Below, piece after piece: positions 25,118-37,843 of a stretch of 64,000 bases of DNA. The position numbers were made by a program, and so were the translations under genes. Below the pieces are notes generated by a model. That model made no database searches and had not been told where the DNA came from. It worked only from the letters and a program-made list of their open reading frames with translations. This stretch comes from Anas platyrhynchos (taxonomy: Eukaryota > Chordata > Aves > Anseriformes > Anatidae). The stretch covers positions 39,188,001-39,252,000 of the forward strand of contig NC_092594.1 in the NCBI RefSeq assembly GCF_047663525.1, in the 5' to 3' direction. The first letter of the stretch is position 1. Each line of letters begins with the position of its first letter.

Positions 25118-25379
25118 GTGAAGAAAAAGCTGTATCCTGCTTGACCAGACATCTCTCTCTTCTAAATACCGTGACCATCCAGCTTGATTTAATGATGATC
25201 TGCAAAACTTATTCAAAAGTGCTTGTTTGAAATTTTCTCTAAGAGGAAAATGTCTCTAGCTGTCTCTTCAGAAGCTGTGCTTCCTCTTGCTCCGTAATGA
25301 AGCTGAAGCTGAAATTTAACTCTTAAATGTAGTTGAAATAATCTGAGCTATATCATAATATGCTTAAAAATACATTTCA

Positions 25380-28020
25380 GTTTCCCTTGAAAGTCAAGGA
25401 GAGGGAGGGTAACCTGATCAGAGACCAACAGCAGAACTCAGAGCCACAGGGCATTGAGGATGCCAAGAGGCTGTGGGTTCTCAAATTGCTATTAAATGAT
25501 TTCAAGAAAAGAAATGAATCTGATGTGCTTGATGGGAAGACACGAGCCCTGGGTCTGGAGGACCTCCCAGGTGCAGCCCCGGGTGTGTGAGGTGCTGGTG
25601 GCGTGGCCTCACCCCTGGCTCTGCTGTCACTGCTCTGCAGCTCCCCGCCTGGAGGGGCTCTGTGGGATCCCATGCAGCTATTCCTGTGCTTATGCTTTTC
25701 ATCCCTGGTTCTCTTGCATGCACTTGTATCTTCAGAACACTGCTGAGGATGTTCCACACCTTCCTTACGGCTTGGTCTTCCAGTGAAGCATCACGGCAGC
25801 CTGTGCCAACACAGTGCAGAAGTGACACAGGGCAGCAAGCAATAGAAACAAGAACTTTGCACTAGGTCAGCAGCCTGATTAAACCCTAAATGACTTTGTC
25901 ACAGACAAGGAGGAAAGTTTTTCTTGCTGTTATTGGAAAATAAAGTACCTACAGTGCCAGTCCTGCAAAACTTGCCTCTCCTCTGCGCTCCGCTGAACCA
26001 TGCTGCTCATCTGCAGAGGGCACTTGTAGGTGGGATTGTAGCTGATGAGAGCCCGGCCCCTCCAGATTTCCCATTATCTCAAGTGGTGCACACAGAAGCT
26101 TGTGCCACGACTCTGTCCCTGAAGTATCTAAAACTGTGACACAATTCTCATGGGCTGGTCGCGCCCTGGAACAGGGCAACGTGATGTTACCTGTGCAGTC
26201 ATCAGCAAGGCACAAGTGAAATCACTTTGGAATGCAGTCCTCTCAGAAGGAAAAGAACTGCCTTGGACTTCAATCTTGAGCCCAGATATTGAAGGCAAAA
26301 GCAATATTACTTGTCTACCAGAAGCAATGTATGTTGCATGAGTATTTATGCTGCGTATATCAATCTTTCTTGCAGCGAAGTATTATTAATGTTGCAAGCG
26401 TTTCTAACCATATGCATGTCCCTCTTTAAAAAAAAAAAAAAAAGTAAACCTTGAATTTGTTAGATGAAGACTGCATTTATCATCTTCAGCACAAACGCCA
26501 TTAAAATACACAAATTCTCAAGCTCTCTCATCTGTCATACGTTGGACTCGGAGAGAGCAGCCAGCTCAATGCTACATGATTTCCATAAAGCCCATCACCC
26601 ATCGGATGAGTGTTCACATTTTGGTGAGAGGCTGCACGACTCCCCAGAGCACTGCTTGTGCCTGTCCCTGGGGCTGCAAGCCCCCCCAGGAGGATCTTGT
26701 GCAGATGCCAGACCAGCTGCGGACACCAGAGGCAGCCCGGGGCAGCAGGATGCGGCCGTCCCTGCCCCATGCAGCCCTCCATCGTCCCACCCCACACCCC
26801 ATCGAGGCCCCAGGACACCACCTGTCCCCCCCCCGCCACAGGTCAACTGTGGGCATGGAGCCCCTGAGTGCAGGACTTTTGTTTTCTCCTCTGGCTTCCC
26901 AGTTCCACCTCAATCGCATTGCTTCTGCCTCTACAAACGATGCACACAAATTAACAATGCTCAACGTTTCAAACTTGACTTCACACTTCTTAGTGAATTC
27001 TGTGAAATTTCTGTGCTTCATCACTGACAGCTACTCTCGGAGAGCATGTGTGAAGTAAATGTGGAGGCGGCGGGGAAGCAAAACATAAAGTTGTAATAAT
27101 TCAGTTGTAAACGTCTGTACTCTGCACACAGGCACTAGACTCTTTATTAGAAATAATTTAGATACTCTAGCTTTGCAAAGCCAGCATCTGCCTAGGAAAC
27201 AGAAAATGAGTACTGTAGTGCTGCCAAAGCCAGGTGACTAATTATTAGCCTTTTAAACTTTCTCATAATTTTTCCATCTACTGACAATGGTTTATGCATA
27301 TTATAATCATGTCTCACTCAAATGCATTACAGATTTTTTTTCTACTGAGCTTTTAAAATTAGGCTTTTGTTGAGCTCAAAAATAATTTTTAAAATCTTGT
27401 AACTTAATCAATTTTCTAAATCTGCACAATCAAATCTACTCACAAGAAATGGCACAAAGCAATCATAGCTTCTGTTTTTTAAAGTAAAAATTGTTATGGC
27501 TATTTACAGGGCTTCAGAGATGTGCACAATACGTGTCTCACTTAACACAGCAAACAATGAAATCACAATAATTGTGCCATCCCATATGTTTCCATTCAGA
27601 TATTGATAAGAGTGTTATCACACATTGGAGACACTGATTCATTGTGTTGTCGAGTAGATATGAAAAAAAAAAAAATCTTGATGGAAGCTCTTAATATGAA
27701 TTCCCTCCATGTTACGTGTATTAAAGGCATTTCAACCCATCAGGAACTAATCACATTTCATTTTCTATTATTTTTTTCCTCATGGTCAACACATAGCAGC
27801 ATAGCTGAGGTGTATGATAATCAAAGTCTTCTTCATGGTTGAATAAATTTAATACTCTTGCTTCATCAGTGCAGCGTATTAAAAAGTCCCTTGACATATT
27901 TAGCTTGATTGTTTAAGGCATTACTCTAGAGCCATGGTATTACAGATTTCACATACAATATGGGGGGCCTTTGCTTTCATTTGCCTGTAACATGACATTA
28001 GAAATTGGATTGAAATAAGT
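25380..28020. other. Non-coding interval, no gene recognised
   Basis: 25380-25590 is a GC-richer stretch with an open frame of 70 codons after a moderate acceptor (ACATTTCAG) but no clear donor. 26600-26870 is a C-rich patch with many shadow frames. 27040-27600 is AT-rich unique DNA. A short A run lies at 27662-27674. Nothing in it is recognisable as a gene. Confidence 0.35.
26428..26443. repeat. A tract (16)
   Basis: Uninterrupted A run; no associated element body seen. Confidence 0.9.
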
Positions 28021-28029
28021 TTCTTTGGG

Positions 28030-28052
28030 AAAAAAAAAAAAAAAAAAAAAAA
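28030..28052. repeat. A tract (23)
   Basis: 23 consecutive A; no LINE or SINE body adjoining. Confidence 0.95.
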
Positions 28053-28673
28053 GCCAATTGATAAAGTCATAATGCAATCTCCACAACATAAGTGGAGAAA
28101 TAAATGAACATTAATTTGGGATTGTAATAGCAGCTAGCACAAATAATGCAGGTATTTTGAGCTGTAAATAAATAATTCAACAACGCAATGTAATATGAAA
28201 TAGATATTTGCTTTCTAAACAAACAAGTTAAAAACAGTTCCAGTATGTTTAAAACGTTAACTTGCTTTTCTATGGCATAATTTAACACATGTACTAAGCA
28301 CGCCCAGGCAGTTCCTGTGGCTCCACGCGCTCTCTCAGACCCTGCCTTGCTCTCACTGCCCCTGGGCACGGTGCTCCCGGCGCTCTGCAGCTGCTGGCAG
28401 GCACCAAGAGGAGGCACCAAGGGCTCCTCCTGGCCCCACGGTGGGGCCGTGGGATATGGTGCCACCTCCACGGGTGGGTCTGGCGCTTGGCACAGCTAAT
28501 CGGACATGTCCGGGAGAAGCTGCTGGCCTGGACATGCCTGTAGAGGTGGCATCAATGCATCTTTTCCATTCTTTGCTCTGGTGTGTTTTCACAGATATAG
28601 TAGTCCAAGAGCTCACTGGGAGACTGCAGGTGGAGCGGCCAGATTTCCTCTGAGCCTGACCGTTTCTTCTCAG

Positions 28674-28787
28674 AACCCATTTGAATCCCCATCTTACCAA
28701 CTGAGAAATTTAGAAAAATCTAGAAGCACGCTTAGCATCCCGAATGTCATCGTGGTTCAGTGTGCTAAAGAATCGCTGTGGAAATAG
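28674..28787 (+). CDS. Possible 3'-terminal coding exon, 37 codons
   Basis: After a good acceptor (CCTGACCGTTTCTTCTCAG) the first frame runs 37 codons from NPFESPSYQLRNLEKSRST to CAKESLWK and a TAG. It starts in phase 0 and could therefore follow 25046-25117 or any other phase-0 donor. No polyadenylation signal lies close by; the nearest clear AATAAA is at about 29634. The composition is unremarkable and protein-like. The missing 3' end signal is the main reason for doubt. Confidence 0.15.
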   Translation, partial: NPFESPSYQLRNLEKSRSTLSIPNVIVVQCAKESLWK

Positions 28788-29277
28788 CCCCAAATTCACA
28801 TCAGTGCTTGGGCATTGAGCCACTGAAATGGACTCACATGTTCCTCAGCATGATCTTGATTCTCCACAGCAGAAAGCCCACAGAAAATCTCCATAAACAG
28901 AAAGGATTTCTCTAGAAAAGTCACCTTTGTCATAAGTCACCTTATGATTTATCTTCTGACCAAAGACAGACCTAGTCTGCTTCTTCTTCCACCTCATCCA
29001 GGACAGGAGGAATGAATGAGGAAGGCCATGCCCTGCCCAGCATCAGCCAGTGACAGGAAAACCCTGCCCTGCGGCTGGTGCAAAAGGGATCCTGTCTCAT
29101 AACCCCCGTGGGAGTTACGCTCCTGGTGTATGACCCTGAGTGTGCACCACACCTACACACTTCCCATGGGGTGCTCCTGAGATCTCACCACTGTTCTTAC
29201 AGGCTTAAAGGAGATGTTTCAGCAAAATTTGTCAGTTTTCGTCTAAAAACACAAACTTCAAGCTTCCCCTGTTCATT

Positions 29278-29301
29278 AAAAAAAAAAAAAAAAAAAAAAA
29301 A
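29278..29301. repeat. A tract (24)
   Basis: 24 consecutive A following GTTCATT. Confidence 0.95.
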
Positions 29302-29390
29302 GTGATTTAAAAACATTAAAAGATTCCAAGTAGTAACATTAGTAACATTTATTCACCAAAGCCAATACATGTCTCTGTTCTTCACATCAG

Positions 29391-29490
29391 AAACCCTGTG
29401 ATCCAAGATGCTCCTAAAGCAGAACTTCTGCAGACCATGACCACAGGCTCCGGGGATCGGAAGGTACCCACTGGACCTTTGGCCGTGGAC
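29391..29490 (+). CDS. Candidate coding exon, 100 nt, product unrecognised
   Basis: The acceptor GTCTCTGTTCTTCACATCAG is followed by one spare base and 33 open codons (NPVIQDAPKAELLQTMTTG and onward), ending GAC before GTAAGG. An alternative donor at 29463 (AAG before GTACCC) would keep the same frame. Phase 2 to 0. The GC- and CpG-containing 3' half stands out from the AT-rich flank. The frame would continue 31 codons past the donor to a stop if unspliced. No family recognised. Confidence 0.17.
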
Positions 29491-30966
29491 GTAAGGTCGC
29501 TGCAGGAGCGTGTTGCCCTCAGTCCCTGCGGAAGCACAACACATGGACATCCACAAGGACACAGACTTCTCTTCAACTTCTAACAGCCAATTTAACCCGG
29601 TTAGCTACTAGACAATTTGAACAACTTCAGGCAATAAATGTCAGACACTTGGTCCCTGCTGGGCACAGTTACTTCTAAATTAGAAAACACCAAAGCAAAA
29701 ACATGCTGATTTTCTAGTTAAGGTTTCCACATTCAATGCCAGAATGCAATTGGGGTAAAAAGTCTTCAGCAGCGCCGAAGACTAAATCGGTGAGCCTAAA
29801 GCAAATGCCTGAGTCTGCAATAAATTAAAATTAAACCTCTGTAAAAGGCCAGGTTCCAACTTATATGAAATTCAATTAAAGTTAAAATATCTATTTCCAG
29901 GTCTTGCTAATAGAGTGGGCAGTAATGACCCTGTCTCAATACCTTCAAACTTGCTTTGGGATATATTCAAGGGTGCAGATTTTCCCGTCATTAATAAATC
30001 ATTTTGTATTCCACTGTGCAAACAGAATTGTCTCGGTACACCTCTGGCTGGACAGAACAGACTTTGCTGCTGAAACGTCTCTAGGTGGTGCTTTTCCAAG
30101 AGCAGATTCCCCTCTGAGAAGCAGAGACGCTGAGTCCAGTGGTCTGCTCTTCGTGAGTGTGCTCAGCAGGGAGATGGGGACCCACTCCCTTGGGCAGCAG
30201 GGGAAGCCCTGGTGGCTGACCAGCAGCAGGGTGTTTTACCTTAAACCTTCTAGAAAGGCCGTAAGGGACAGAAATTAATTTCTTGCCAAAAGGACAATGG
30301 AAATGAGGTAGATCTCACTCTTCCCCCAACTTCAGCAACATTTCTGGCCTTCACCCTCTGCTTTTAAATGCAGGGGTGCAGAGCTGTGGGTGAGTTTGGG
30401 GGCTTCACGAGAATCTGGTGTCTGGATCCCTTGAAAACAGCCCTGATTATAAAGAAGGGATGTGCAGGTCAGTCCTTTGCTGTAGGGATTTCATTAGCAA
30501 GACCAGGAGCGTGTGTACTGGCCTTGCATGACTCAAAGTCTAACCTAAACTAGCCATTGATACCCACTGCATGAAGTCAGTATTTTTAGCTTCCCTGGTG
30601 GGGAACACCTCCCCACTCCTTGCTTCATTAGGTCACTTGGACCAGAGTGCAACCAGCCCCTCTCTGGGAAAACCGAGCCCAGAGCAAACCAGAAATGTCC
30701 GCGTCATGCCCTGGTAGTTTCAGGTCGCTCAGGGTTTGATGTTACACAGGAGCTCTCAGACGGGATTGCAAACATGGGCTCTGCCAGCCACATCAGCAAT
30801 GTTCAGGTGCCCTGAGCTGGCACAGTGCGTGGATTTTAGCACACCTTTGATTTGGTTGTGTAGGCTGTGTCTGAAGCAGCACCTTTCCTAAGATCATTTT
30901 TCTGAGAGGCTCATGCCATCCCCACATATAAATGTGCTTGTGCTGAGAGCAAGAAGTTAGTCATTC

Positions 30967-31004
30967 AAAAAAAAAAAAAAAAAAGAAAAAGAAAAAAAAA
31001 AAAA
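30967..31004. repeat. A-rich tract, 38 bp with G interruptions
   Basis: 18 A, G, 5 A, G, 13 A. A further (A)12 tract lies at 31058-31069. Confidence 0.95.
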
Positions 31005-31692
31005 CACGCCTGTTCTTGGCAGCTTGTTCGTGTAAGCCTCAGATAGCAGCCCAGGGGAAAAAAAAAAAAGATGCTGTGCCTCCCTCTTGAAGTGACTCTT
31101 GATTTATGAGCTGTTTTGAGGACTCATTGTATTCACAACATGGGCGCTACCCCCTCCCTATCTCAATATGCATACTCTCAAGTAGGAACCAAAACATCCA
31201 GCGCAGGTGGAGAAATCCAGCGTCGTGCTGCGCAGCGCTGCATCCACAGGAGTCGGGACTTCCGAAGCACTGCTGGGCAAGGAGAGCCTCTCATGGCCAG
31301 GAGATGTCACAGCACAGCTCAGACCCGCAGTGACCAAAGAGATCCAGGGTGGGTCATCTGCAAATGGCATGGGCACGGCACAGCTGATCAGTGATGGCCC
31401 AGGTTTATGAGGGAGATCAAGTATCTACATTTACATACATATATTAGATAGCTTTTGTACCTGAAGATACTGAAACTAAGTATTAGCAGGAATTTTCCCT
31501 GCCAGAAGATGTATTTCTGACCAAGGGGGGGACCTGGCATGTCTGAACGCCAGCACCCAGGCAGCGTGCTCAGGCAGCTCTGCCCCTGTCCTGCACAGGG
31601 TAAGCAGTCCCCGGTGCGAACAGCTCGCTGCGCTCCCACGGCACACGGGGGCCTGGGGATGCACCAGGGGCTGCGACTGCTGCACAGTGCTG

Positions 31693-31766
31693 ACCTTGGG
31701 CTGGTGAGGCACCCGTGATGGTGGGCTGGTGAAACACCCGCGACCATGGGCTGAAGCACGCCGCGG
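31693..31766. repeat. 25-bp tandem repeat, about 3 copies
   Basis: Three diverged units built around GGGCTGGTGARRCACCCGYG, start to start 25 bp apart. It lies within a GC-rich patch at about 31500-31830. No coding potential is attributed to it. Confidence 0.85.
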
Positions 31767-32356
31767 CCAGCCGGGGCACCAGGCAGCTCCCCGTGAGAGA
31801 CATGGGGTGGGCTGCGGCTGAGGCTGACACCAACCTTTGCCTGTGAGTGAAAAGGGCTATTAAGTAAAACGCTGAGGTTATAAAAAGATATTTATTGTTA
31901 GTGTGGAGTCTATTACTATGTCATTAGTAATAATAACACACAGATAATGAATTGCACTGTTCTCCTAATGACTCGGGGTGTGGAATCATTCTTTCTAACT
32001 TCTGTTCTTCAGAAGACCACACGCCAGGCAATTAATATTGTCACTTGCATACCAAAGATCCTAACCCCACTGTGATTAGAGGAAATGAATAATTTGTCGT
32101 TCATCTATACTGAGAATAAAACTAGGATATGACTGAGAACGAAATTCTTGAGTTGCAAGCTGTAATAATTAACATCCAGCAGAGAAGCGAGAGAACAGTT
32201 TAGAAAGTCCTGATCTAAAGTTCTCTCAGGGGGTCAGGAAGCCTCTCCTCCTTTCATTTCGGCTTTGGATCAGACCCTCCCTATGAAATGTTCACGATTG
32301 TCCTCCTGTATGCTGAAAAGCAGAACAACAAAGCACTCTCTGCAAAGTACTGTGGC

Positions 32357-32551
32357 ACCACCACCAGCAGCAGCTACGCCTGGAAGCACCAAATGGCGAG
32401 GTGCGTGCCCCTGCCCTCAGCTGGCAGGCACCATGTGAGGCCAGGGCTGGCAGCAGGACCACCACCAACTGCACCTGGAAGCACAAAAGGCGAGGAGCGT
32501 GCCCCTGCCCACGGCTGGAAGGCACCACGCGGGGCCAGGGCTGGGAGCAGG
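32357..32551. repeat. Tandem duplication, 101 bp and 94 bp units
   Basis: Unit 1 (32357-32457) and unit 2 (32458-32551) share ACCACCACCA, CTGGAAGCAC, GGCGAGG.GCGTGCCCCTGCCC and GGCCAGGGCTGG in the same order. They differ by small indels and about 15% substitutions as judged by eye. Both are GC-rich. The two-copy structure is clear in the sequence. The long overlapping minus-strand frames through it are duplicates of each other. Confidence 0.9.
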
Positions 32552-32623
32552 AAGGGGCTGGGGCACGGCCACGCTGCGCCCTGCTCCTGGGCCACCGCTA
32601 GCAATGGCACACACCTTCTGCAG

Positions 32624-32671
32624 CCACTGCTGCCCTGTGGCATCTGCAGGAGAGTCTGTTGCTATTTCATG
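32624..32671 (+). CDS. Candidate coding exon, 48 nt, weak
   Basis: A strong donor (ATG before GTAAGA) closes a segment preceded by CACACCTTCTGCAG. The first frame gives PLLPCGICRRVCCYFM (phase 0 to 0). The peptide is unusually cysteine-rich. The acceptor tract is short. It lies directly downstream of the tandem duplication and may be a by-product of that GC patch. Confidence 0.1.
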
Positions 32672-33095
32672 GTAAGAATTATCACCAGAGCCCGAGTGAC
32701 CCTCCTCAGGCTGTGTTCCAAACCTGAGATCCTATAGCCACATCCATCAGAGCTGATACCGCTACGGCTGCACTGCTGAGGACCCCACTTCCACACAAAG
32801 CACACTGCTCAGGGGGGGATCACTCCCACCAGCAATCAGTGAGCAGGACACCCAGGAGCCAGCACCCCTTTGCCACCAGGACCCTTTTACTGCTGCCCAT
32901 GGGATCGCACCCCCATGCTGCCCCCACCCAGCTGTCCCGCACCTCCCTGCTGTGGCACCTCCCTGCCTGATCAAGGCTGCCTGAACACCACTGATGGTGC
33001 TCCCTGGGGAGCTGAACAGCGGCTCATGGTGTGGGAACTTTAAAGTTAAAAAAGTCAAGAAGTAACCAGAAATACCTTATGTGCAAGAGGAGGTT

Positions 33096-33120
33096 GGGGG
33101 GTTGGGGGGGGGGGGGGGGG
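33096..33120 (+). repeat. G run (5 G, TT insert, 18 G overall)
   Basis: GGGGGGTT followed by about 17 G. This is a G-quadruplex-capable run on the + strand and also a likely site of sequencing error, so its length should not be trusted. Confidence 0.9.
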
Positions 33121-33926
33121 AAGGAAACAAATCACATAACTTTTATCACAGAGAAAAAAACTATTAGAAATTATTATGACAGGAAATGAAGGATGAGTCA
33201 TTTAGTGCAATGACATTCTTAAAATAACAGTACTTGCTTAATGTTAGCCTAGAGTTTGGAAAATGGGATTGAAAATGGATCAAGAAGTAACTGGGACAGT
33301 AAGAGATGTATAAGAAATAAATGAAGGAAATACCCTGGAGACACAATAATATATGATACATTCTGCCAACACAGAGAGAAGTGGCAGGCTGTGTTACTCG
33401 TGGGGTAGAGACGGTCAGCTCCTGTCTGTGTGTGTATTTTTGCACCTATGCATGAGAGTGCAGACAAAGAGAGCAGCTCACTTGGGCAGAGGTAGCAAAG
33501 AAGACGTAATGGGGACACGCAGTGCCATCAGGTAGATGTTTCTGTCTTGTCCAGCCAGCAGGTATGGGAACACGGGTACGGAACAGCAGCCTGAGGTCAG
33601 CCTGGGCTGAAGGATGGAGACCCAGTGGGCACAGCTCCAAACCGGTGTCCTGCTATTCCGCACCAATGTATTGTTTCTTGATTTCCCACACTGCTGTAAT
33701 GATGGTCTGGCGATGTTCATTATCAAAATCCATTTGCTCTTTGGGGCCTGGATCTAAATAGAGATTTAGTTAAATTATTTTTGGGTGTAAACATCACCAC
33801 TTTGCATTCCCAAGACTGTTTCAGAAGCACCTGTGCCATTGCACTCTCAGGCTGGGTTTGGGAAGGCTCCTCGCTGCAAGGCAGGCAGGGGTCAGGATGC
33901 ACATGTTCTCCCCCCTTAGTTTACAG

Positions 33927-33989
33927 AAGGTCCCGGAGGTTCTGGTTATGTCCCACAACCCATACAAGCCCCACACGGAGCACAGACAG
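33927..33989 (+). CDS. Candidate coding exon, 63 nt, product unrecognised
   Basis: An excellent acceptor (GTTCTCCCCCCTTAGTTTACAG) and donor (CAG before GTGAGG) bound 63 nt, a multiple of three. The first frame reads KVPEVLVMSHNPYKPH then TEHRQ. The other two frames are also open, so the reading frame is undetermined and insertion would preserve any phase. The sequence is CpG-containing. It could be a cassette exon. The splice signals are clear; coding status and frame are inference. Confidence 0.22.
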
Positions 33990-34239
33990 GTGAGGAGCAC
34001 GCTGTGCGAGGGCATCTCCTGCACTACTTCGGTGACAGTGGGCATCGGGCAACAGCCACGGCTCCTCTTTCAACCGCTGTTTTACTGCATGGTTCTCACC
34101 AACACCGTGTTGGAGAGCCTACAGTCACTGCTATGTGTACTCAGTGCAAAAACCCTAAATGTCTCTGCACAGGCTGGAATAGCAAGGAGGATTAACACTG
34201 CTGCACTCAACAGCGCCTTCTGGGAACGTTGTTCCTAAA

Positions 34240-35220
34240 ATACCACAGGACAAGCCCCTGAGATCCTGCTAGCACTGGTCTGTCTCCACTGGTGCCGTGT
34301 GCTTCTGTAGTCCCAGCAGGCAGGACGTGTGTGCCTGCTCTGGAATGTTTTCCAGGCTGTTTCAAATCTGATTTGGGCTTTTTCTAATCACTGGGTTAGA
34401 GTTTCACTTCTTTAAAGTCATGAGGAAGAGTACTTCAGGTCCACCTTTCATAACCTCCAAACGTACAAGGGGATTAGAGGCTTGCAGACGGCTTTCACCT
34501 GTAGGCAGTGGCTGTGCAGGGCCCCATTTCGCAGCGCCCTGAAGGGACGGTGCTGCCGTCTCCACTGACGGGCAGGTGCTGAGTCCTGGCCACCCCGTGC
34601 CCTGGGCAACTTTGAACCTACCCCGTACAAAAGCATTCTGCGTGCCAGGGAACACGTTGGCCAAACCACGTCACTACTGCCGCTCCTCGCGGCCTGCACT
34701 TGGCCTGTGAGCAGGGCCCACACCGACAGGCCTGCTAACAGAGGTGGGAGCGGGGACGCGCCTTGTGCTGCCAGGATTTTTGCTTTGTTTCATTGAGAGG
34801 CAGCTGCAGATGGCACTTGATCAGAAGCATGAACCGAGCCATGCTCATGCCAGTTTGGCAGGTAGTTAGGCCAAATTTGGGGCTTTCTGTGCCATTCTAT
34901 TCCACTCAGGCCCTGCTGATGATGGTAGGAGTTGTGCATCCAAATGATGACAAGATATGACCTCCAACAAGGATGATTGGTAGCTACAACTGCCCAAGTG
35001 AAAATATAAGCAGCCAAGCTTAAAGTGCTCTGAAAGAAGTGCTGGGTCTGTCATAGCCCGACAGTGCAATCCCATTAGGTTGTAATAAAACCACACGTCT
35101 GGGACATCTTCTTTTAACTTATTTGTAATGCTATTTCTTTCTCCGAGGACACAAAGGAGAAGTGCTTTCATTGCCAGATAGGATTCCTGTGAGTTAATTC
35201 TTCCTGCCTCAGGTGGGAAG
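34240..35220. other. Non-coding interval, no gene recognised
   Basis: 34480-34760 is GC-rich with shadow frames on both strands. 34760-35220 is unique sequence with no good paired splice sites. No repeat family recognised. Confidence 0.35.
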
Positions 35221-35560
35221 AAATCCCATTTTCAATTGTAGCTTATTTATGTTAATTCTGAGGCTTGGATTTTTTAAAATAGCAGTCCCTGGTAGCTATA
35301 GGCTACCATTTGCAAACTAGGGTGCTTCGAGTCATGCACCTTAGATCTATGTTTATCACACACTGACTTAGCTTTCCAAGGCAAAATAAATAGTTACCGT
35401 AGCAACTTTTAGCAAGTTATCGTAGTGTTTTGTGGCACTGGAAAAACATGAAAGCGTTTGTGCATTTACAGTCAGCCCGGCAGATTTTACGAGTGGGTCT
35501 TTATAAATGTTATTTTGGTTCACAAGTGTTTTAAATGGAAAATGAAGATCTGATGACTAT
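35220..35560. promoter_or_regulatory. Conserved-looking non-coding block around an X-box
   Basis: Homopolymer-poor, moderately AT-rich unique sequence with CpGs and closed frames, centred on a consensus RFX site. By eye it has the texture of a conserved enhancer element. Conservation itself cannot be judged here. Confidence 0.2.
35393..35406. promoter_or_regulatory. X-box (RFX-type) match
   Basis: GTTACCGTAGCAAC fits the RFX-family X-box, two half-sites (GTNRCC and RGYAAC) with a 2-bp spacer, without mismatch. RFX factors bind such sites to control cilia genes among others. Whether it is functional depends on a nearby promoter, and none is evident within 1 kb. Confidence 0.4.
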
Positions 35561-35733
35561 TAATAAAAAATAATAATAATTCAAATGAAGGAAGACAGCA
35601 AGCTGAAGAATGCCATGTGCACACCAGGCATGGTCAGGGTGGGTACGTGTCCTGGGCAGGTGCTGGAACAGGAGCCCACCTCCTCTAGCAGCGGCCAAGC
35701 CCCACAGGACCCTGCTCCCCCAGCCCAGAAAGC

Positions 35734-35773
35734 AGGACCAGGACCAGAACGCGGACCAGGACCAGGACCAGGA
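35734..35773. repeat. GGACCA hexamer repeat
   Basis: About six imperfect GGACCA units with one AACGC interruption, inside a GC-rich patch. It gives Asp-Gln and Gly-Pro repeats in overlapping frames that should not be taken as protein. Confidence 0.85.
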
Positions 35774-36206
35774 GGTCCATCGCGCTGCTCACAGTGAGTG
35801 TGCACATGGCAACCACAGTGCTGCTGGGCGAGGCTGGGCAGGGTGAGGAGGGCAGCAGGACCTGGTGAGCGGGTGGGCAGCTTTTGTTGCTTTCTGTGGC
35901 ATCGTTCCTATGGCTGAAAGCAGGAAAAGGACAAGCCTTAAACAAATCTTCCTCTGACCTCTAGGAAAGAGCAGTTCTCAGGACTGTTCATGGAAAAAAA
36001 GGAAATACAAAATCATCCAGAATCTGTAAATTTCCCATGTTTCCCAGCATTATTTGCACAAGTATAATTTGATTGTGAGGAAATATCTTTGGTACACATT
36101 CAGAATCATTTTGCTAAAGATTTCGTGCAGTCTGCACACACGCAATTGTAACTGCAGCAAGGACAGATGCACTCTACACAATGCCCCCTTCCCTTCCTGG
36201 AAATAG

Positions 36207-36259
36207 ATTCGTGTTGTGACATTTTCTCTTCTTGCTACAATTTTTGTCACTGCAATGAG
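36207..36259 (+). CDS. Candidate coding exon, 53 nt, may precede 36636
   Basis: The acceptor CCCCCTTCCCTTCCTGGAAATAG and the donor GAG before GTATCT bound 53 nt. One frame reads IRVVTFSLLATIFVTAM with AG over; joined to the C at 36636 this makes serine across a 376-bp intron. Another frame is open too (SCCDIFSSCYNF and onward), so the choice relies on phase compatibility. The first reading is strongly hydrophobic, like a membrane segment. Confidence 0.17.
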
Positions 36260-36635
36260 GTATCTGGGATTGCATTGTCTCATTTTCACATTGCTGTGCC
36301 ATACTCTGTTGACCTTTTTAATATTCAGTATTTTGAATGGTTGACCATTGCACTCCTCCTCTTCCTATTAAAAGGGGAGTCTAACCTGTTGCAAAGGACC
36401 AGGGTGACCAGCCAATTGAAATGAAAAATTCTGAAAAGGTCATATTAGTGCAGCACTCCATATATTTCACAAAATACATTAGATACTGAAAATCGTATGC
36501 CTTCTTTCTTTGACAAGGACTGTTCCAGCAGCAAAAATAAAAATAGGTACAACATCAATCTAGTGTTATGCTAACAGCAGTGCTAGGAAAATTGTGGGAC
36601 TGTATAATTTATCCCATTGTTATTATGGTTTTTAG

Positions 36636-36780
36636 CTTCTGCTCCTTTTTGGATGGATTATTACAGAAACGCAGCAGAAAGCTTAATTTACATTTGATTC
36701 AGGAATCTATTTATGGTGCTGTTCAGGCTCCTGGCATTTTTGAGAGACTCCTCAGCTACACACTGTCTCTAGATAAAAAG
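36636..36780 (+). CDS. Candidate internal coding exon, 145 nt, product unrecognised
   Basis: This is the longest well-bounded segment with a single open frame. The acceptor is TTATCCCATTGTTATTATGGTTTTTAG and the donor is AAG before GTAAAA. After one spare base it encodes 48 residues, beginning FCSFLDGLLQKRSRKLNLHL and ending RLLSYTLSLDKK (phase 2 to 0). An alternative start at 36581, after AACAGCAG, would extend the same frame by LGKLWDCIIYPIVIMVFS and change the entry phase to 1. The peptide has a basic patch (KRSRK) and amphipathic helices. I do not recognise the family. Its phase-0 exit fits 49176-49223. Confidence 0.3.
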
Positions 36781-37843
36781 GTAAAACTCATTCAAATAAG
36801 AAACATACATTTTTCTGCTTCTTCAGCAACTTTAGAAACATTTTCAACACAGCCTCTGCATCAACACCATTATCAATGGGCAGCTGCTGCTCATTGTCCT
36901 GTGCATAAACAGCAAATTTAAGTCTGATTTAGCATACTCAGCCTTGCTACTGTGTAGAAAAGGAGTGAGAAGGCGGAAAGCAACGAGTGATTGTTCTGAG
37001 CCCAAACCTGACCTGATGTTCTGGCAAGGCCCAGAGCAGGGGCAGTACCAGGTCAGCACACCAGGCAAACAGCACAGCTGTCCTCCCCAACACATCTGAT
37101 GGAGCCACAAGGGACATGGTGGCTTCTTGCAGAGGCTGCTTACAGGCATGCCCTGCACCAAAGTGAACAGCTTGACTGTATCTCTCAATTACCTTAACTC
37201 TTAATTAGAGGTCAGGATTTCTGCTTCATAGAAATCTCCAGTATGTCCAAAATTGCTTTAAGGGTTCCAGGAAAAGGAGAGATCCTAAAACTGTTAATTG
37301 GAATCTAATTTTAAAGATAAACTTAACAATATCTCTCCCCCCTCCCCTCCCCCCACCAAATATTCATCTTTGGATTATTTATTTATTTATTTTATCATTG
37401 TTTAATGACATACCAGGATCATTACTGTTACTGCCAGAAACTCATGGTCATGGTCAACAGGCCATACAATTGAGTAGGTGACAGCATACTTGAAATTATC
37501 TTTTGATTCGTAATTTACTTATAAATCGCTAAGGGCAGAAGTGATTGAACCTTATCAGATCACTTTTTTCCATATCTATTTGAAAAACAGCAACAGTGTT
37601 TGCTTATTTGTTATTTTTCCAGGACAGCTAATTACTGTCCAAGTGGTTTACTGTGCTCTGTAGAAATTATTCCAGCATCAGAAAATTGAGAGTTAAAGCC
37701 CTAGTATAATAGGTAGTTTAGAAATAAAAACACAATGAATAAATATTATTACCATTTAAATTTGATGGTTTATTAATACTATTACCTGTCACTCATAACA
37801 TATGACAGACAGGTCAAATATTTTTTTTTCTTTTTCTTCACAG